A DNA stretch of 64,000 bases from Gammaproteobacteria bacterium (GTDB lineage Bacteria; Pseudomonadota; Gammaproteobacteria; Natronospirales; REEB76): the NCBI GenBank assembly GCA_036383255.1, contig DASVOS010000004.1:62001-126000 (forward strand). The letters are read 5' to 3'. The translations under genes were made by a program, and so were the position numbers. Numbering within the stretch: position 1 is the first letter of the stretch; each line of letters opens with the position of its first letter. Under the pieces are notes generated by a model. That model was not told where the DNA came from. It saw only the letters and a list, made by a program, of their open reading frames with translations, and did not search any database. Below are positions 26,284 to 36,130 of this stretch, one piece after another.

Positions 26284-27342
26284 GTGCTGTTCAGGCCTTC
26301 GTCACCCCCCCTCTTGGGCATCGACATCAGCACCTCATCGGTGAAGCTCATCGAGCTCGCCAAGCAGGGCGGGTCCTATAGGGTGGAGAGTTTCGCGGCG
26401 GAACCGATGCCGTCCAATGCTATCACCGACAAGGTGATCATGGACGTGGACGCCGCCGGCGACGCCGTGCGCAAGGCCGTAAAACACGCCAGCCCCAAGT
26501 CCAAGTACGCCGCCGTGGCCCTCTCCGGCCAGGTCATGACCAAGACCATCCAGATGCCCGCCAAGCTCTCCGACAAGGACCTGGGCGAGCAGATCGAGCT
26601 GCAGGCCGATCAATACATATCGCAGCCCATCGAGGAAGTGGCCTTCGACTACGAGATCGTGGGCCCCTCACAAAGCGACCCGGATCTCGTGGACGTGCTG
26701 CTGGTGGCCGCCCGCCGCGAGAGCGTGGACAAGCTCGTGAGCGTGCTGGACATCGCCGGCCTCACGGCGAAGCTGGTGGACGTGGAGGCCTTCGCCCTCG
26801 AGAACGCCTGCAAGCTGCTCACCTACCAGATGATGGACGAGGGCCTGGACCGCACCATCGCGCTGGTCGACTTCGGCGCCGCCACCACGTCCTTCAGCGT
26901 GCTGCACGACCGCAAGATCATCTACACCTACAACAGCGACTTCGGCGGCAAGCAGCTGACCGAGGAGATCATGCGCCACTACGGCCTCACCTTCGAGGAG
27001 GCCGGCAAGGCGAAGAAAGAAGGCGGCCTGCCCGGCAACTACAAGGTCGAGATCCTCGATCCCTTCACCGACGACATGGCGCAGACCGTGAACCGCTCGC
27101 TGCAGTTCTTCCTCTCCTCCACCAGCGAGTACACCCACCTCGACCAGATCATCGTGTGCGGTGGCTGCGCGGGCATCCCCGGCGCGGCCGAACGCATCAG
27201 CGAGAAGATGGGCACGCCGGCCGTGATCGGCAACCCGTTCGGGCAGATGAAGGTGTCCTCGCGCGCCAAGACCCAGCTGGTCCAGAGCGAGGCCTCGGCA
27301 CTGTTGGTAGCCTGCGGGCTCGCGCTGCGGAGCTTCGACTGA
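26284..27342 (+). CDS. pilM: Type IV pilus assembly protein PilM
   Basis: 352 aa from GTG at 26284, with GAGGA 10 bases upstream. An actin/FtsA-like ATPase that forms a cytoplasmic ring and binds the N-terminus of PilN. Actin-fold signatures are LLGIDISTSSVKLIEL (phosphate 1), ALVDFGAATTSFSVL (phosphate 2) and IIVCGGCAGIPG (adenosine). It is first of pilMNOPQ, all on the plus strand with minimal spacing. Confidence 0.96.
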   Translation: MLFRPSSPPLLGIDISTSSVKLIELAKQGGSYRVESFAAEPMPSNAITDKVIMDVDAAGDAVRKAVKHASPKSKYAAVALSGQVMTKTIQMPAKLSDKDLGEQIELQADQYISQPIEEVAFDYEIVGPSQSDPDLVDVLLVAARRESVDKLVSVLDIAGLTAKLVDVEAFALENACKLLTYQMMDEGLDRTIALVDFGAATTSFSVLHDRKIIYTYNSDFGGKQLTEEIMRHYGLTFEEAGKAKKEGGLPGNYKVEILDPFTDDMAQTVNRSLQFFLSSTSEYTHLDQIIVCGGCAGIPGAAERISEKMGTPAVIGNPFGQMKVSSRAKTQLVQSEASALLVACGLALRSFD

Positions 27343-27343
27343 C

Positions 27344-27934
27344 ATGGCGCGCATAAACCTACTTCCCTGGCGCGAAGAGCGGCGCAAGGCCCGCCAGACG
27401 CAGTTCAACATCCTGGCCGGCGTGGTCGCCGCCGCCGGCGCGTTCAGCGTGTTCCTCATGTACCTCTGGATGAACGAGGCGATCTCGATCCAGAACGAGC
27501 GCAACGCGTACATGACCGACCAGATCAAGCTCATGGACAGCAAGCTGGATGAGATCAAGGACCTGCAGGACACCAAGCAGAACCTGCTGGCCCGCATGCA
27601 GATCATCCAGCAGCTGCAGCAGAGCCGTCCGGTGGTGGTGCACCTGTTCGACCAGCTGGTGAAGACCCTGCCGCCGGGCGTGTACCTGAGCAGCGTCACC
27701 GAGAGCGGCGCCAACCTCACCATCGAGGGCAGCGCCGAATCCAGCGCGCGCATCTCCACCTACCTGCGCAACATCGACTCCTCCCCGTTCATGGGTGAGC
27801 CCAACCTCACGGTGGTGCAGAAGGATCCCGTCAAGAGTGGCGCGCAGAAGTTCACCATCACCGCCAAGGTCATCGACAAGGCGGCTCTGGCGCAGAAGGC
27901 GGCCGAGGCCGCAGCCGGCAAGGGAGGTGCGTGA
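27344..27934 (+). CDS. pilN: Type IV pilus assembly protein PilN
   Basis: 196 aa. It begins with the PilM-binding motif MARINLLPWREERR, then one transmembrane helix (about 24-43), a coiled coil and a periplasmic ferredoxin-like domain. It forms the inner-membrane alignment complex with PilO. It starts one base after the pilM stop and its own stop overlaps pilO. The C-terminus is Ala-rich. Confidence 0.95.
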   Translation: MARINLLPWREERRKARQTQFNILAGVVAAAGAFSVFLMYLWMNEAISIQNERNAYMTDQIKLMDSKLDEIKDLQDTKQNLLARMQIIQQLQQSRPVVVHLFDQLVKTLPPGVYLSSVTESGANLTIEGSAESSARISTYLRNIDSSPFMGEPNLTVVQKDPVKSGAQKFTITAKVIDKAALAQKAAEAAAGKGGA

Positions 27935-28626
27935 TGGCCCTCGACCTGAACGCCCTCAAGAACTTCGACATCAACCAGCTGCGCTCGCTGGACCCCAAGA
28001 ACATGGGCAGCTGGCCGCTGCCCATCCGCATCCTGGTGCTCATCGGCATCTACGGCGGCGTGCTGATCGCCGGCTACTACTTCCTGATCTCCGACCAGGT
28101 CACCAACCGCGCCAAGCTGGTGGCCAGCGAAGCCTCGCTCAAGGCCCAGTTCGAGTCCAAGGCGCTGCAGGCCGCCAACCTCGACACCTACAAACAGCAG
28201 CTGGACGACATGCAGAAGTCCTTCGGCACCATGCTGCGCCAGTTGCCCGGCAAGACCGAGCTGCCCAGCATCCTGCAGGACATCTCGCAGGCCGCACAGG
28301 TGGACGGCCTCAAGCAGGACCTGTTCCGGCCCGGCAACGAGGCGACCCGCGATTTCTATGCCGAGAAACCCATCGACCTGCAGGTCGACGGCGGCTTCCA
28401 CGACTTCGGCAAGTTCGTGAGCGACGTGGCGGCGCTGCCGCGCATCGTCACGCTGCACAACATCGTGATCAAGCCCGCCGCCGGAGCTGGCGGCAGCGAC
28501 AACCTGACCATGACGCTCACCGCCAAGACCTACCGCTACATGGAAGACGACGAGCAGCAGGCAGCCAAGCCCAAGGCCAAGGCCGCCAAGAAGCCCGCCG
28601 GCAAGGACAAGGGGGGTGAAGGGTGA
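27934..28626 (+). CDS. pilO: Type IV pilus assembly protein PilO
   Basis: 230 aa from the ATG at 27934, which overlaps the pilN stop (TGATG). A single membrane helix (about 29-50: ILVLIGIYGGVLIAGYYFLI) is followed by a coiled coil (KQQLDDMQKSFGTMLRQLP) and a periplasmic domain; it heterodimerises with PilN. The C-terminal 20 residues are Lys-rich. It overlaps pilP by four bases. Confidence 0.94.
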   Translation: MALDLNALKNFDINQLRSLDPKNMGSWPLPIRILVLIGIYGGVLIAGYYFLISDQVTNRAKLVASEASLKAQFESKALQAANLDTYKQQLDDMQKSFGTMLRQLPGKTELPSILQDISQAAQVDGLKQDLFRPGNEATRDFYAEKPIDLQVDGGFHDFGKFVSDVAALPRIVTLHNIVIKPAAGAGGSDNLTMTLTAKTYRYMEDDEQQAAKPKAKAAKKPAGKDKGGEG

Positions 28627-29156
28627 CGCGCCGCTCCGCCAAGCTCGCCGCCGGCATCGCCGCGCTCGCGCTGCTCGCCGCCTGCGGCGACCGCATGGGC
28701 GACCTGCGCCAGTACACCAACGACGTGAAAGCCAAGAAGGGCGGCCGCATCGAGCCGATCCCGCAGATCAAGCCGTTCGAGGTGTTCACCTACGCGGACC
28801 AGGACGAGCGCTCGCCGTTCGTGCCGCAGGCCCAGGGCACCAACAAGTCGAACGTGAACAGCGGCACTTCGACCGCCGGACTGCACCCGGACTTCAACCG
28901 CAACCACGAGTACCTGGAGCAGTTCCCGCTGGACGGCCTGAAGATGGTGGGCACGCTCACCCTGAGCGGCAACCTGTACGCCCTGGTCAAGGACAGCGAC
29001 AACATCCTGCACCGCGTCGGCCTCGGCAACTACATGGGCCAGAACTACGGCAAGGTCATCAGCATCACCGATTCCGGCATCAAGCTGCGGGAGATCGTCC
29101 CGGACGGCCAGGGCGGCTGGTCGGAACGCGTCACCGACGTGACGCTCAGCGACTGA
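28623..29156 (+). CDS. pilP: Type IV pilus lipoprotein PilP
   Basis: 177 aa from GTG at 28623 overlapping the pilO stop. The signal peptide ends LLAAC (lipid Cys21). Typical PilP features are RIEPIPQIKPFEVFTY and the beta domain with KMVGTLTLSGNLYALVKDSDNILHRVGLGNYMGQNYGKV, which bridges PilNO to the secretin PilQ. The spacing to pilQ is 17 bases. Confidence 0.95.
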   Translation: MTRRSAKLAAGIAALALLAACGDRMGDLRQYTNDVKAKKGGRIEPIPQIKPFEVFTYADQDERSPFVPQAQGTNKSNVNSGTSTAGLHPDFNRNHEYLEQFPLDGLKMVGTLTLSGNLYALVKDSDNILHRVGLGNYMGQNYGKVISITDSGIKLREIVPDGQGGWSERVTDVTLSD

Positions 29157-29173
29157 GAGCGAGGTACACAGCC

Positions 29174-31498
29174 ATGAACACCAAGACATATACCCTGCAC
29201 ACCGCGCTCCTGGCGGCCGCGCTGCTCGTCGCCGGCCCCGCCGTCGCGGCCGATGCCGGCCACAACCAGCTGCAGAGCATCAACGCCGCCAAGCTCGGAG
29301 GCGACCGCGTGCAGATCGCGCTGACGCTCTCCGGCGCGCCGGCTCAGGCGCCGCTCTCCTTCACCGTGAACCAGCCGGCGCGCATCGCGCTCGACCTGCC
29401 GGACACGCGCCTGTCCCTCAAGGACCGCAAGACCGACGTGCAGGCGGGCATGGTCAACAGCATCGTGACCGCCGAGGCCGGCGGCCGCTCGCGGGTGGTG
29501 ATCAACCTCACCACCCTGGTGCCCTACACCGTCAAGACCGACGGCAACACGGTCTACGTGATCGTCGGTGCCAACGCCGCCGACACCGCCGTCGCCAGCG
29601 CCAACATCTCGAGCTTCGGCCCGCAGGCCACCGGCATGCCGGCCGCCGCGGCGCCCGAGAGCAAGCCGGCCGCGGTGGCAGCGGCTCCGGTCCCGGTCCC
29701 CACTCCGGCTGTCGCACCGAGTCAGGTTGCGCAGGCGCCTGCCAGCGCGCCCCAGCAGACGGTCGCCCCGGCCCGTGCCGCGGCGCCTTCGGGCGGCAAC
29801 GTGATCGCCAACCTCGACTTCCGCCGCGGCAAGGACGGCAGTGGCGAGATCCTGGTGACGCTGCCCAACCCCGGCATCATCGGCAACGTGCACGACCAGA
29901 ACGGCAACGTGGCGGTGGATTTCGCCGGCGCCAAGCTGCCCGAGGAACTGGTGCGGCGCATGGACGTGACCGACTTCGCGACGCCCGTACAGTTCGTGGA
30001 TGCGCAGAACACGCCCACCGGCGCCCAGCTCGTGATCCACTCCACCGGCCGCTTCGAGAAGCTGGCCTACCAGAGCGACGATACCTTCTCGGTCGAGCTC
30101 AAGCCCCTGACCCAGGTGGCCCAGGCCCAGTTCGAGGCCAAGAAGCAGTACGGCGGCCAGAAGATCAGCCTTAACTTCCAGAGCATCGACGTGCGCGCGG
30201 TGCTGCAGATCCTGGCGGACGCCAGTGGCAAGAACATCGTGGTGTCTGACGCGGTGAACGGCAACATCACCCTGCGCCTGCAGGACGTGCCGTGGGACCA
30301 GGCGCTCGACATCATCATGCACACCAAGGGCCTCGCCACCCGCGAGTACGGCAACGTGCTCATGGTCGGCACGGCCAGCGAGATCTCGGCGCAGGAGCAG
30401 GCTGAAGCCAGCGCCCAGCAGAGCCTGGCCCAGGTGGAACCGCTGCAGTCGGCATTCATCCAGGTGAACTACGCCAAGGCCATCGACCTGCAGGCCTTGG
30501 TGAAGGGCAGCGGCGAGACCGGCATGCTCTCCAAGCGCGGCAGCGTCTCGGTGGACGCCCGTACCAACACCCTGCTGGTGCAGGACACGGCCGACAACAT
30601 CAGCAACATCCGCGCGATGGTGGCCCGCCTCGACGTGGCCGTGAAGCAGGTGCTGATCGAGTCGCGCGTGGTCATCGCCAACAACGACTTCACCCGCGAC
30701 CTGGGCGCGCGCCTGGGCTACAGCGGCTCGCGCACCACCAGCGGCAGCTTCATGACCACGTCCGGCAGCCTGACGGGTACCGACAGCCAGGTGGGCGCGT
30801 TCATCGACAGCAACAATGCGATCGCGAACGCCATCAACAACGGCACCAACCCGCCGGTGCCTGTGGGCTTCACGGTGCCGGGCATCGGTGACCGGCTCAA
30901 CGTGAACCTGCCGAGCGCGCCGGCCGCCGGCTCCATCGCCTTCTCGGTGCTGCGCGGCGACTCGATCATCGACCTCGAGCTCTCGGCCCTGCAGGCCGAG
31001 GGCCAGGGCGAGGTGGTGTCCGCGCCGCGTGTGCTCACCGCCGACCAGAAGCTGGCCCACATCGAACAGGGCGTGCAGATCCCCTACCAGCAGGCTTCCG
31101 CGAGCGGTGCCACCACCACCTCGTTCAAGAACGCGGTGCTGAGCCTGGACGTGACGCCGCAGATCACGCCTGACTCGCGCATCAACATGGATCTCGAGGT
31201 CCACAAGGACAGCGTGGGCCAGAACGTGCAGAGCGCCACAGGCGGCAGCGTGCCCTCCATCGATACCCGCGACGTCAAGACCACGGTGCTGGTCAACAAC
31301 GGCGACACCGTGGTGCTGGGCGGCATCTACGAGACCACCCAGAGCATCGCGGTCACCAAGGTGCCGCTCCTGGGCGACCTGCCGCTGCTCGGCTGGCTGT
31401 TCCGCAATACCCAGACCAAGAACGACAAGGACGAGCTGCTGATCTTCGTGACACCCAAGATACTGGACCAGTCGGCCACGGCCGCCATCGGTCAGTGA
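29174..31498 (+). CDS. pilQ: Type IV pilus secretin PilQ
   Basis: 774 aa. The signal peptide (1-25, ending AVAA) precedes two AMIN-like peptidoglycan-binding regions (about 35-135 and 210-310) split by an Ala/Pro/Val-rich linker. A secretin-TonB N-terminal domain follows (KISLNFQSIDVRAVLQILAD), then N-domains and the outer-membrane secretin domain (GQGEVVSAPRVLTADQKLAHIEQG, VVLGGIYE, PLLGDLPLLGWLFR). The ATG at 29174 follows GAGCGAGG. It forms the outer-membrane pore for the pilus. Confidence 0.96.
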   Translation: MNTKTYTLHTALLAAALLVAGPAVAADAGHNQLQSINAAKLGGDRVQIALTLSGAPAQAPLSFTVNQPARIALDLPDTRLSLKDRKTDVQAGMVNSIVTAEAGGRSRVVINLTTLVPYTVKTDGNTVYVIVGANAADTAVASANISSFGPQATGMPAAAAPESKPAAVAAAPVPVPTPAVAPSQVAQAPASAPQQTVAPARAAAPSGGNVIANLDFRRGKDGSGEILVTLPNPGIIGNVHDQNGNVAVDFAGAKLPEELVRRMDVTDFATPVQFVDAQNTPTGAQLVIHSTGRFEKLAYQSDDTFSVELKPLTQVAQAQFEAKKQYGGQKISLNFQSIDVRAVLQILADASGKNIVVSDAVNGNITLRLQDVPWDQALDIIMHTKGLATREYGNVLMVGTASEISAQEQAEASAQQSLAQVEPLQSAFIQVNYAKAIDLQALVKGSGETGMLSKRGSVSVDARTNTLLVQDTADNISNIRAMVARLDVAVKQVLIESRVVIANNDFTRDLGARLGYSGSRTTSGSFMTTSGSLTGTDSQVGAFIDSNNAIANAINNGTNPPVPVGFTVPGIGDRLNVNLPSAPAAGSIAFSVLRGDSIIDLELSALQAEGQGEVVSAPRVLTADQKLAHIEQGVQIPYQQASASGATTTSFKNAVLSLDVTPQITPDSRINMDLEVHKDSVGQNVQSATGGSVPSIDTRDVKTTVLVNNGDTVVLGGIYETTQSIAVTKVPLLGDLPLLGWLFRNTQTKNDKDELLIFVTPKILDQSATAAIGQ

Positions 31499-31531
31499 AA
31501 ACGCGCCTGACCTGCGCGAGGGGATGAAGCC

Positions 31532-33283
31532 ATGAGAACCGAAATGCACAAGACCATCATCAAGGGATTCGCCGGAGCGCTGCTCGCGGCGTCGCTCGCC
31601 TCCTGCGGCAGCGGGCTCGGCACCGTGAGCACTGGCGGCGGTACGACCAACAGCAGCGTCCAGCTGGGCAATGGCACCGGCTCTTCCTTCGTCTCGGGCA
31701 CCCTGGCCCTGGGTTCCAGCAGCCTCTCCGCGGGCGGCGCCACCAGCGTCACCGCGACGCTGGTGGATTCCACTGGAACACTCTATAGCCAGCCCGTGGA
31801 CGTGAGCTTCAACTCCCCCTGCGTAAGTTCAGGACTGGCGACCATCACGGATTCCACTGGTGCCGGTAGCGGTACCGTGACCGCCAGCGCTGGCACAGCC
31901 ATCGCCACCTATACCGCCAAGGGTTGCAGCGGTTCCGATACCATCACCGCCACCGCCACGGTAAATAACATCAAGCTCACCGCCACCGCCACGGTCACCG
32001 TGGCCGCCGCAGCGTTAGGTTCTATTCAATTCGTTTCTGCCACCCCCACCGTGATCACTCTCAAGGGCATGGGCGGCGCCGGACTGCAGGAGACATCCAC
32101 CGTCATCTTCGCAGTGAAGGATTCGGTAGGCGGCGCGGTATCGGGAGCTACGGTCGACTTCTCGCTTAACACCAATGTGGGTGGCGTGGCGCTCTCCGCC
32201 AGCAGCGCAGTCAGCGACGCCAACGGCAACGTGCAGACCATCGTGCAGGCTGGTACCTTCGCCGGCCCCGTGATCGTGACCGCTACCACAGTGAAGTCAG
32301 GCACCACCATCTCCACTCAGTCGTCCCAACTCACCATCAACAGCGGCATCCCCTCGCAGGACCATTTCTCCCTGTCGGTGCCGCATTTCAATGTGGATGG
32401 CGGTGATTTCGATGGGACTGAGAACAAGATAACGGTGCGGCTCGCCGACCGATTCGGCAATCCCGTCCCGGATGGCACACCCATCAGCTTCATCAGTAAC
32501 GGACCCGCCGGAGGCGGCTCCGTGCAGGGCTCTTGCATTACCGCCAGTGGCACCTGCAACGTAACATGGACAAGCCAGAATCCTCGTCCTGCAACTACCG
32601 CCGTTTCACATGTAGGCTTCGCCTATATATTGGCCTATGCCATCGGTGAGGAAAGCTTCACCGACAATAACGCAAACGGCGTCTACGACAGCGGTGATGC
32701 ACTCAGTGACATCGGCGAAATCTTCGCTAACTCCAGCGAGACAATCTCCGGCGACACCGTCCACGATTCAGGTGAGATGTTTTTCGATTACGACAGCGAT
32801 AACACTTATTCGATCAAAGATGGAAAATGGGAAGGCGTGAACTGCCAAGGTGGTTCCTCGCTGTGTGGCACTGCAAAATCCCTTGCTGTCGGCACGTATG
32901 TCTGCTTCGTGATGTCCACCTCGGAACCCTCCCCCCCCGTGCTCCCCGCGAGCATTCCTGCCACAGGTGGTTTCGTCACCATCGATATCACTGACCTCAA
33001 TGGCAATGTGATGGCCGCGGGGACCACCATAGAGTTGGTCGAGAATAACGTCACCGATGCGACTCTGACCATGACACCGACCACTGATGGCACGACCTAT
33101 ACGGTTCCTAATACGTCTTGCGCTGCCTCTGCTCTAAGCCCGATTACTACTTTTACCATCACTTTGACCCCGACTGGTCCGGCTCCTTCTGGCAGCTTCC
33201 AGCTCAAGATCACCAGTCCAGGCAATGGAAACGCTGAAGGCTCGGGTACAGTAACCACAACGTCTGCGATACCGATCACGTAA
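31532..33283 (+). CDS. Ig-like (Big_1-type) repeat lipoprotein
   Basis: 583 aa. The lipoprotein signal ends SLASC (Cys25). At least three Ig-like repeats follow: about 50-155, 160-270 (with GAVSGATVDFSLN) and 280-370 (FGNPVPDGTPISF), in the style of invasin/Big_1 domains. A calcium-loop-like, Asp/Asn/Gly-rich insert (FTDNNANGVYDSGD, then FDYDSDNTYS, about 375-430) is also typical of such proteins. GC falls to about 52-55 percent in the second half (64 of 120 bases at 32581-32700), lower than its neighbours. It sits between pilQ and aroK, where most relatives have nothing. Possible adhesin; partner unknown. Confidence 0.82.
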   Translation: MRTEMHKTIIKGFAGALLAASLASCGSGLGTVSTGGGTTNSSVQLGNGTGSSFVSGTLALGSSSLSAGGATSVTATLVDSTGTLYSQPVDVSFNSPCVSSGLATITDSTGAGSGTVTASAGTAIATYTAKGCSGSDTITATATVNNIKLTATATVTVAAAALGSIQFVSATPTVITLKGMGGAGLQETSTVIFAVKDSVGGAVSGATVDFSLNTNVGGVALSASSAVSDANGNVQTIVQAGTFAGPVIVTATTVKSGTTISTQSSQLTINSGIPSQDHFSLSVPHFNVDGGDFDGTENKITVRLADRFGNPVPDGTPISFISNGPAGGGSVQGSCITASGTCNVTWTSQNPRPATTAVSHVGFAYILAYAIGEESFTDNNANGVYDSGDALSDIGEIFANSSETISGDTVHDSGEMFFDYDSDNTYSIKDGKWEGVNCQGGSSLCGTAKSLAVGTYVCFVMSTSEPSPPVLPASIPATGGFVTIDITDLNGNVMAAGTTIELVENNVTDATLTMTPTTDGTTYTVPNTSCAASALSPITTFTITLTPTGPAPSGSFQLKITSPGNGNAEGSGTVTTTSAIPIT

Positions 33284-33299
33284 TCTTTCGCTTACGGCA

Positions 33300-33830
33300 T
33301 TGACGTCTAGGAAGGTATTCCTCATCGGCCCCATGGGGGCCGGCAAGACGGCGGTCGGCCGGGAGCTGGCACGGCTCCTCGGCCTCGAGTTCCTGGACGC
33401 GGACCATGAGATCGAGCGCCGCACCGGCGCGGATATCGCGCTGATCTTCGAGAAGGAAGGCGAAGCGGGCTTCCGCCGCCGCGAGCGCGAGATAATCGAA
33501 GAACTCACCCAGCGGGACAAGGTGGTGCTCGCCACCGGCGGTGGCGCGGTGCTGGATCCGGCCAACCGGGAGGTCCTGAAGACCCGCGGCTTCGTCATCT
33601 ACCTGAAAGCTTCCGTGGACGCCCAGGCGGCCCGCACCGGCCAGAGCCGCAACCGGCCGCTGCTCGAGACCCAGGACCGCGAAGCCCGCCTGAAAGCACT
33701 CTTCGAGATACGGGCGCCCCTCTACGAAAGCCTCGCGGAATTCACCGTCGAGACCGACAGCGGCCAGGTGAAGCAGATAAGCCAGCGTATAATCACCGAG
33801 CTGGAACGGCGTGGGGTCGCTTCCGGCTGA
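33300..33830 (+). CDS. aroK: Shikimate kinase
   Basis: 176 aa. Phosphorylates shikimate using ATP. The P-loop GPMGAGKTAVG, the shikimate-binding DADHEIERRTG, the ATGGGAVL loop and the QSRNRPLL lid are all present. No ATG is available near the conserved start; TTG at 33300 gives the expected TSRKVFLIG and is the best choice, with no clear ribosome-binding site. It precedes aroB by 14 bases. Confidence 0.94.
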   Translation: MTSRKVFLIGPMGAGKTAVGRELARLLGLEFLDADHEIERRTGADIALIFEKEGEAGFRRREREIIEELTQRDKVVLATGGGAVLDPANREVLKTRGFVIYLKASVDAQAARTGQSRNRPLLETQDREARLKALFEIRAPLYESLAEFTVETDSGQVKQISQRIITELERRGVASG

Positions 33831-33844
33831 GAACACCGGTTCCA

Positions 33845-34924
33845 ATGAAAACCCTCTTAGTTCAACTAGCCAAGCGCAGCTACCCGATCCACATCGGCGG
33901 CGGCCTCCTCGCCCAAGGCATGCTCATCCGCGAGCGCTTGCAGAAGGAACGCCTGTGCATCGTCACCGACGATCGGGTGGCGCCGCTGTACCTGGAAAAA
34001 CTCAAGGCCGCCCTGAAGCCCCTGGTTGTCGAAAGCGTGACGCTGCCCCACGGCGAGGAGAACAAGGACTGGGAGACCCTGGACCTCGTCTTCACCGCCC
34101 TGCTCAAGAGCGGCTATGGGCGCGACAGCGCGCTCATCGCCCTGGGCGGCGGCGTGGTGGGAGACCTAACGGGCTTCGCCGCCGCCTGCTACCAGCGCGG
34201 CATCCCTTACGTGCAGGTCCCTACCAGCCTCCTGGCCCAGGTGGATTCCTCCGTGGGCGGCAAGACCGCCATCAACCATCGCTACGGCAAGAACATGGTC
34301 GGCGCCTTCCACCAGCCGCTGGTGGTAGTGGCGGATACACGCACGCTGGAGACGCTGGAGCCGAGGCAGCTCAGTGCGGGCCTGGCGGAAGTGATCAAGT
34401 ACGGCCTCATCAAGGACAGCCGCTTCTTCGAGTGGCTGGAAGCGAACATCCAGGCGCTGATGGCGCGGGACGAGGAAGCGCTGGACCACGCGGTGGTGCG
34501 CTCCTGCGAGATCAAGTCCGCCATCGTGGCGGCGGACGAGCGCGAGCAAGGCGAACGTGCGTTGCTCAACCTGGGCCACACCTTCGGCCACGCCATCGAG
34601 ACGGCGCTGGGCCACGGCGAGTGGCTGCATGGCGAGGCAGTGGCGGTGGGCCTCACCATGGCCGCCGCCCTCTCGGTGCGCCAGGGCCACTTCAAGCAGA
34701 CCGAATACCGGCGCCTCTGCCGCCTGCTGGAGCGGGCCGGCCTGCCCATCGTGCCGCCGGACAACCTCTCCCCCGATGAGATGCGCAAGCACATGAGCCG
34801 GGACAAGAAGGTGGTGGCCGGCCAGCTGCGCCTGGTGCTGCCCAAGAGCATCGGCCAGGCGGTGGTGACCACCGAGTTCGACGACGCCGCACTCGAAGCC
34901 ACGCTCGAGAACGAGCCCGTTTAA
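33845..34924 (+). CDS. aroB: 3-dehydroquinate synthase
   Basis: 359 aa NAD- and metal-dependent enzyme of the shikimate pathway. Recognisable parts: ALGGGVVGDLTGFAAACYQRG, QVPTSLLAQVDSSVGGKTAINH, GLAEVIKYGLI and the zinc-ligand region NLGHTFGHAIE, with GEAVAVGLTMAA after it. The length is normal. It follows aroK directly and precedes dgt by 3 bases, so all are likely one operon. Confidence 0.97.
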   Translation: MKTLLVQLAKRSYPIHIGGGLLAQGMLIRERLQKERLCIVTDDRVAPLYLEKLKAALKPLVVESVTLPHGEENKDWETLDLVFTALLKSGYGRDSALIALGGGVVGDLTGFAAACYQRGIPYVQVPTSLLAQVDSSVGGKTAINHRYGKNMVGAFHQPLVVVADTRTLETLEPRQLSAGLAEVIKYGLIKDSRFFEWLEANIQALMARDEEALDHAVVRSCEIKSAIVAADEREQGERALLNLGHTFGHAIETALGHGEWLHGEAVAVGLTMAAALSVRQGHFKQTEYRRLCRLLERAGLPIVPPDNLSPDEMRKHMSRDKKVVAGQLRLVLPKSIGQAVVTTEFDDAALEATLENEPV

Positions 34925-34927
34925 TCT

Positions 34928-36082
34928 ATGGGCGGCACGGCTAGATTAGCTGCCTACGCCGCCCATTCAGAACAGTCCCGCGGCCGCCGCTACCCCGAAC
35001 CCTCCCCCACCTACCGCAACGAGTTCGACCGGGACCGGGACCGGATCATCCACTCCACCGCCTTCCGGCGGCTCATGTACAAGACCCAGGTGTTCGTCTA
35101 CGACGAGGGCGACCACTACCGCACCCGTCTCACCCATTCCCTTGAAGTGGCCCAGGTGGCCCGCAGCGTGGCCCGGGTGCTGTCTTTAAGCGAACCCCTC
35201 ACGGAGGCCATCGCCCTCGCCCATGACCTGGGCCACACACCCTTCGGCCACGCGGGCCAAGAAGCCCTGAACGCTGTCATGGCGCCCTTTGGGGGCTTCG
35301 AGCACAACCTCCAGTCCCTGCGGGTGGTGGACCTCCTGGAGGAGCGCTACGCGGATTTTCCGGGCCTGAACCTTACCTTCGAAGCGCGGGAAGGCATCCT
35401 CAAGCACTGCTCCCTCAAGAACGCCCGGGAACTGGGGGATGTAGGACAACGATTCATCGAGCGCACCCAACCCTCCCTGGAAGCCCAGCTCGTAGACGTG
35501 GCTGATCTCATCGCCTACAACAACCACGACGTAGACGACGGCTTGCGCTCCGGGCTCATCACCCTGGATGAGCTGCGGGGCATCTCCCTGTTCCATGAGC
35601 ACTCGGGCACGGTGCTCAAGGCTCACCCGGACTTGCCCTTGCGCCGCCTCATCCACGAGACCGTGCGGCGGATGATGAACGCGCTCATCACGGACCTGAT
35701 CGCCGAGAGCCGGCGGCGCATCGCCGACGCCGCACCGGGCAGCATCGATGACGTGCGGACCGCGGGGAAGGTGCTCATCGGCTTCAGCCCGGACATGGAG
35801 CAGCGCAGCACCGAGCTGCACCGCTTCCTGCGCAAGTGCCTCTACGAGCATGCGCGGGTTAAGGAGATGACAGACAGTGCTGCCCGCATGGTGCAGGGGC
35901 TGTTCAAAGCTTACTTCGAGGACATCTCCTGCATGCCGGCGGAGTTCACGGCGCGAGCGGAGCAGGAAGAGAAAGGGAAAGGCCCCTCAGGGCGGGCCCG
36001 GATCGTGGCGGACTATATTGCGGGGATGACGGATAGATTCGCGACTAGGGAGTACCAGCGGCACCTGGCTGCCCAGGATTAG
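34928..36082 (+). CDS. dgt: dGTP triphosphohydrolase-like HD protein
   Basis: 384 aa. HD-superfamily motifs HSTAFRRLMYKTQVF, RTRLTHSLEVAQVAR and AHDLGHTPFGHAGQEALN are complete. Later ADLIAYNNHDVDDGL supplies the last metal ligand. This is the type 2 dGTPase-like group, which hydrolyses dNTPs to nucleoside and triphosphate. It starts 3 bases after aroB, an arrangement seen in several proteobacteria. Confidence 0.92.
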   Translation: MGGTARLAAYAAHSEQSRGRRYPEPSPTYRNEFDRDRDRIIHSTAFRRLMYKTQVFVYDEGDHYRTRLTHSLEVAQVARSVARVLSLSEPLTEAIALAHDLGHTPFGHAGQEALNAVMAPFGGFEHNLQSLRVVDLLEERYADFPGLNLTFEAREGILKHCSLKNARELGDVGQRFIERTQPSLEAQLVDVADLIAYNNHDVDDGLRSGLITLDELRGISLFHEHSGTVLKAHPDLPLRRLIHETVRRMMNALITDLIAESRRRIADAAPGSIDDVRTAGKVLIGFSPDMEQRSTELHRFLRKCLYEHARVKEMTDSAARMVQGLFKAYFEDISCMPAEFTARAEQEEKGKGPSGRARIVADYIAGMTDRFATREYQRHLAAQD

Positions 36083-36130
36083 CCCCGAAGCGTGCGTGAT
36101 AAAATCATGCACCCAAAACAAGGTCTTTCC

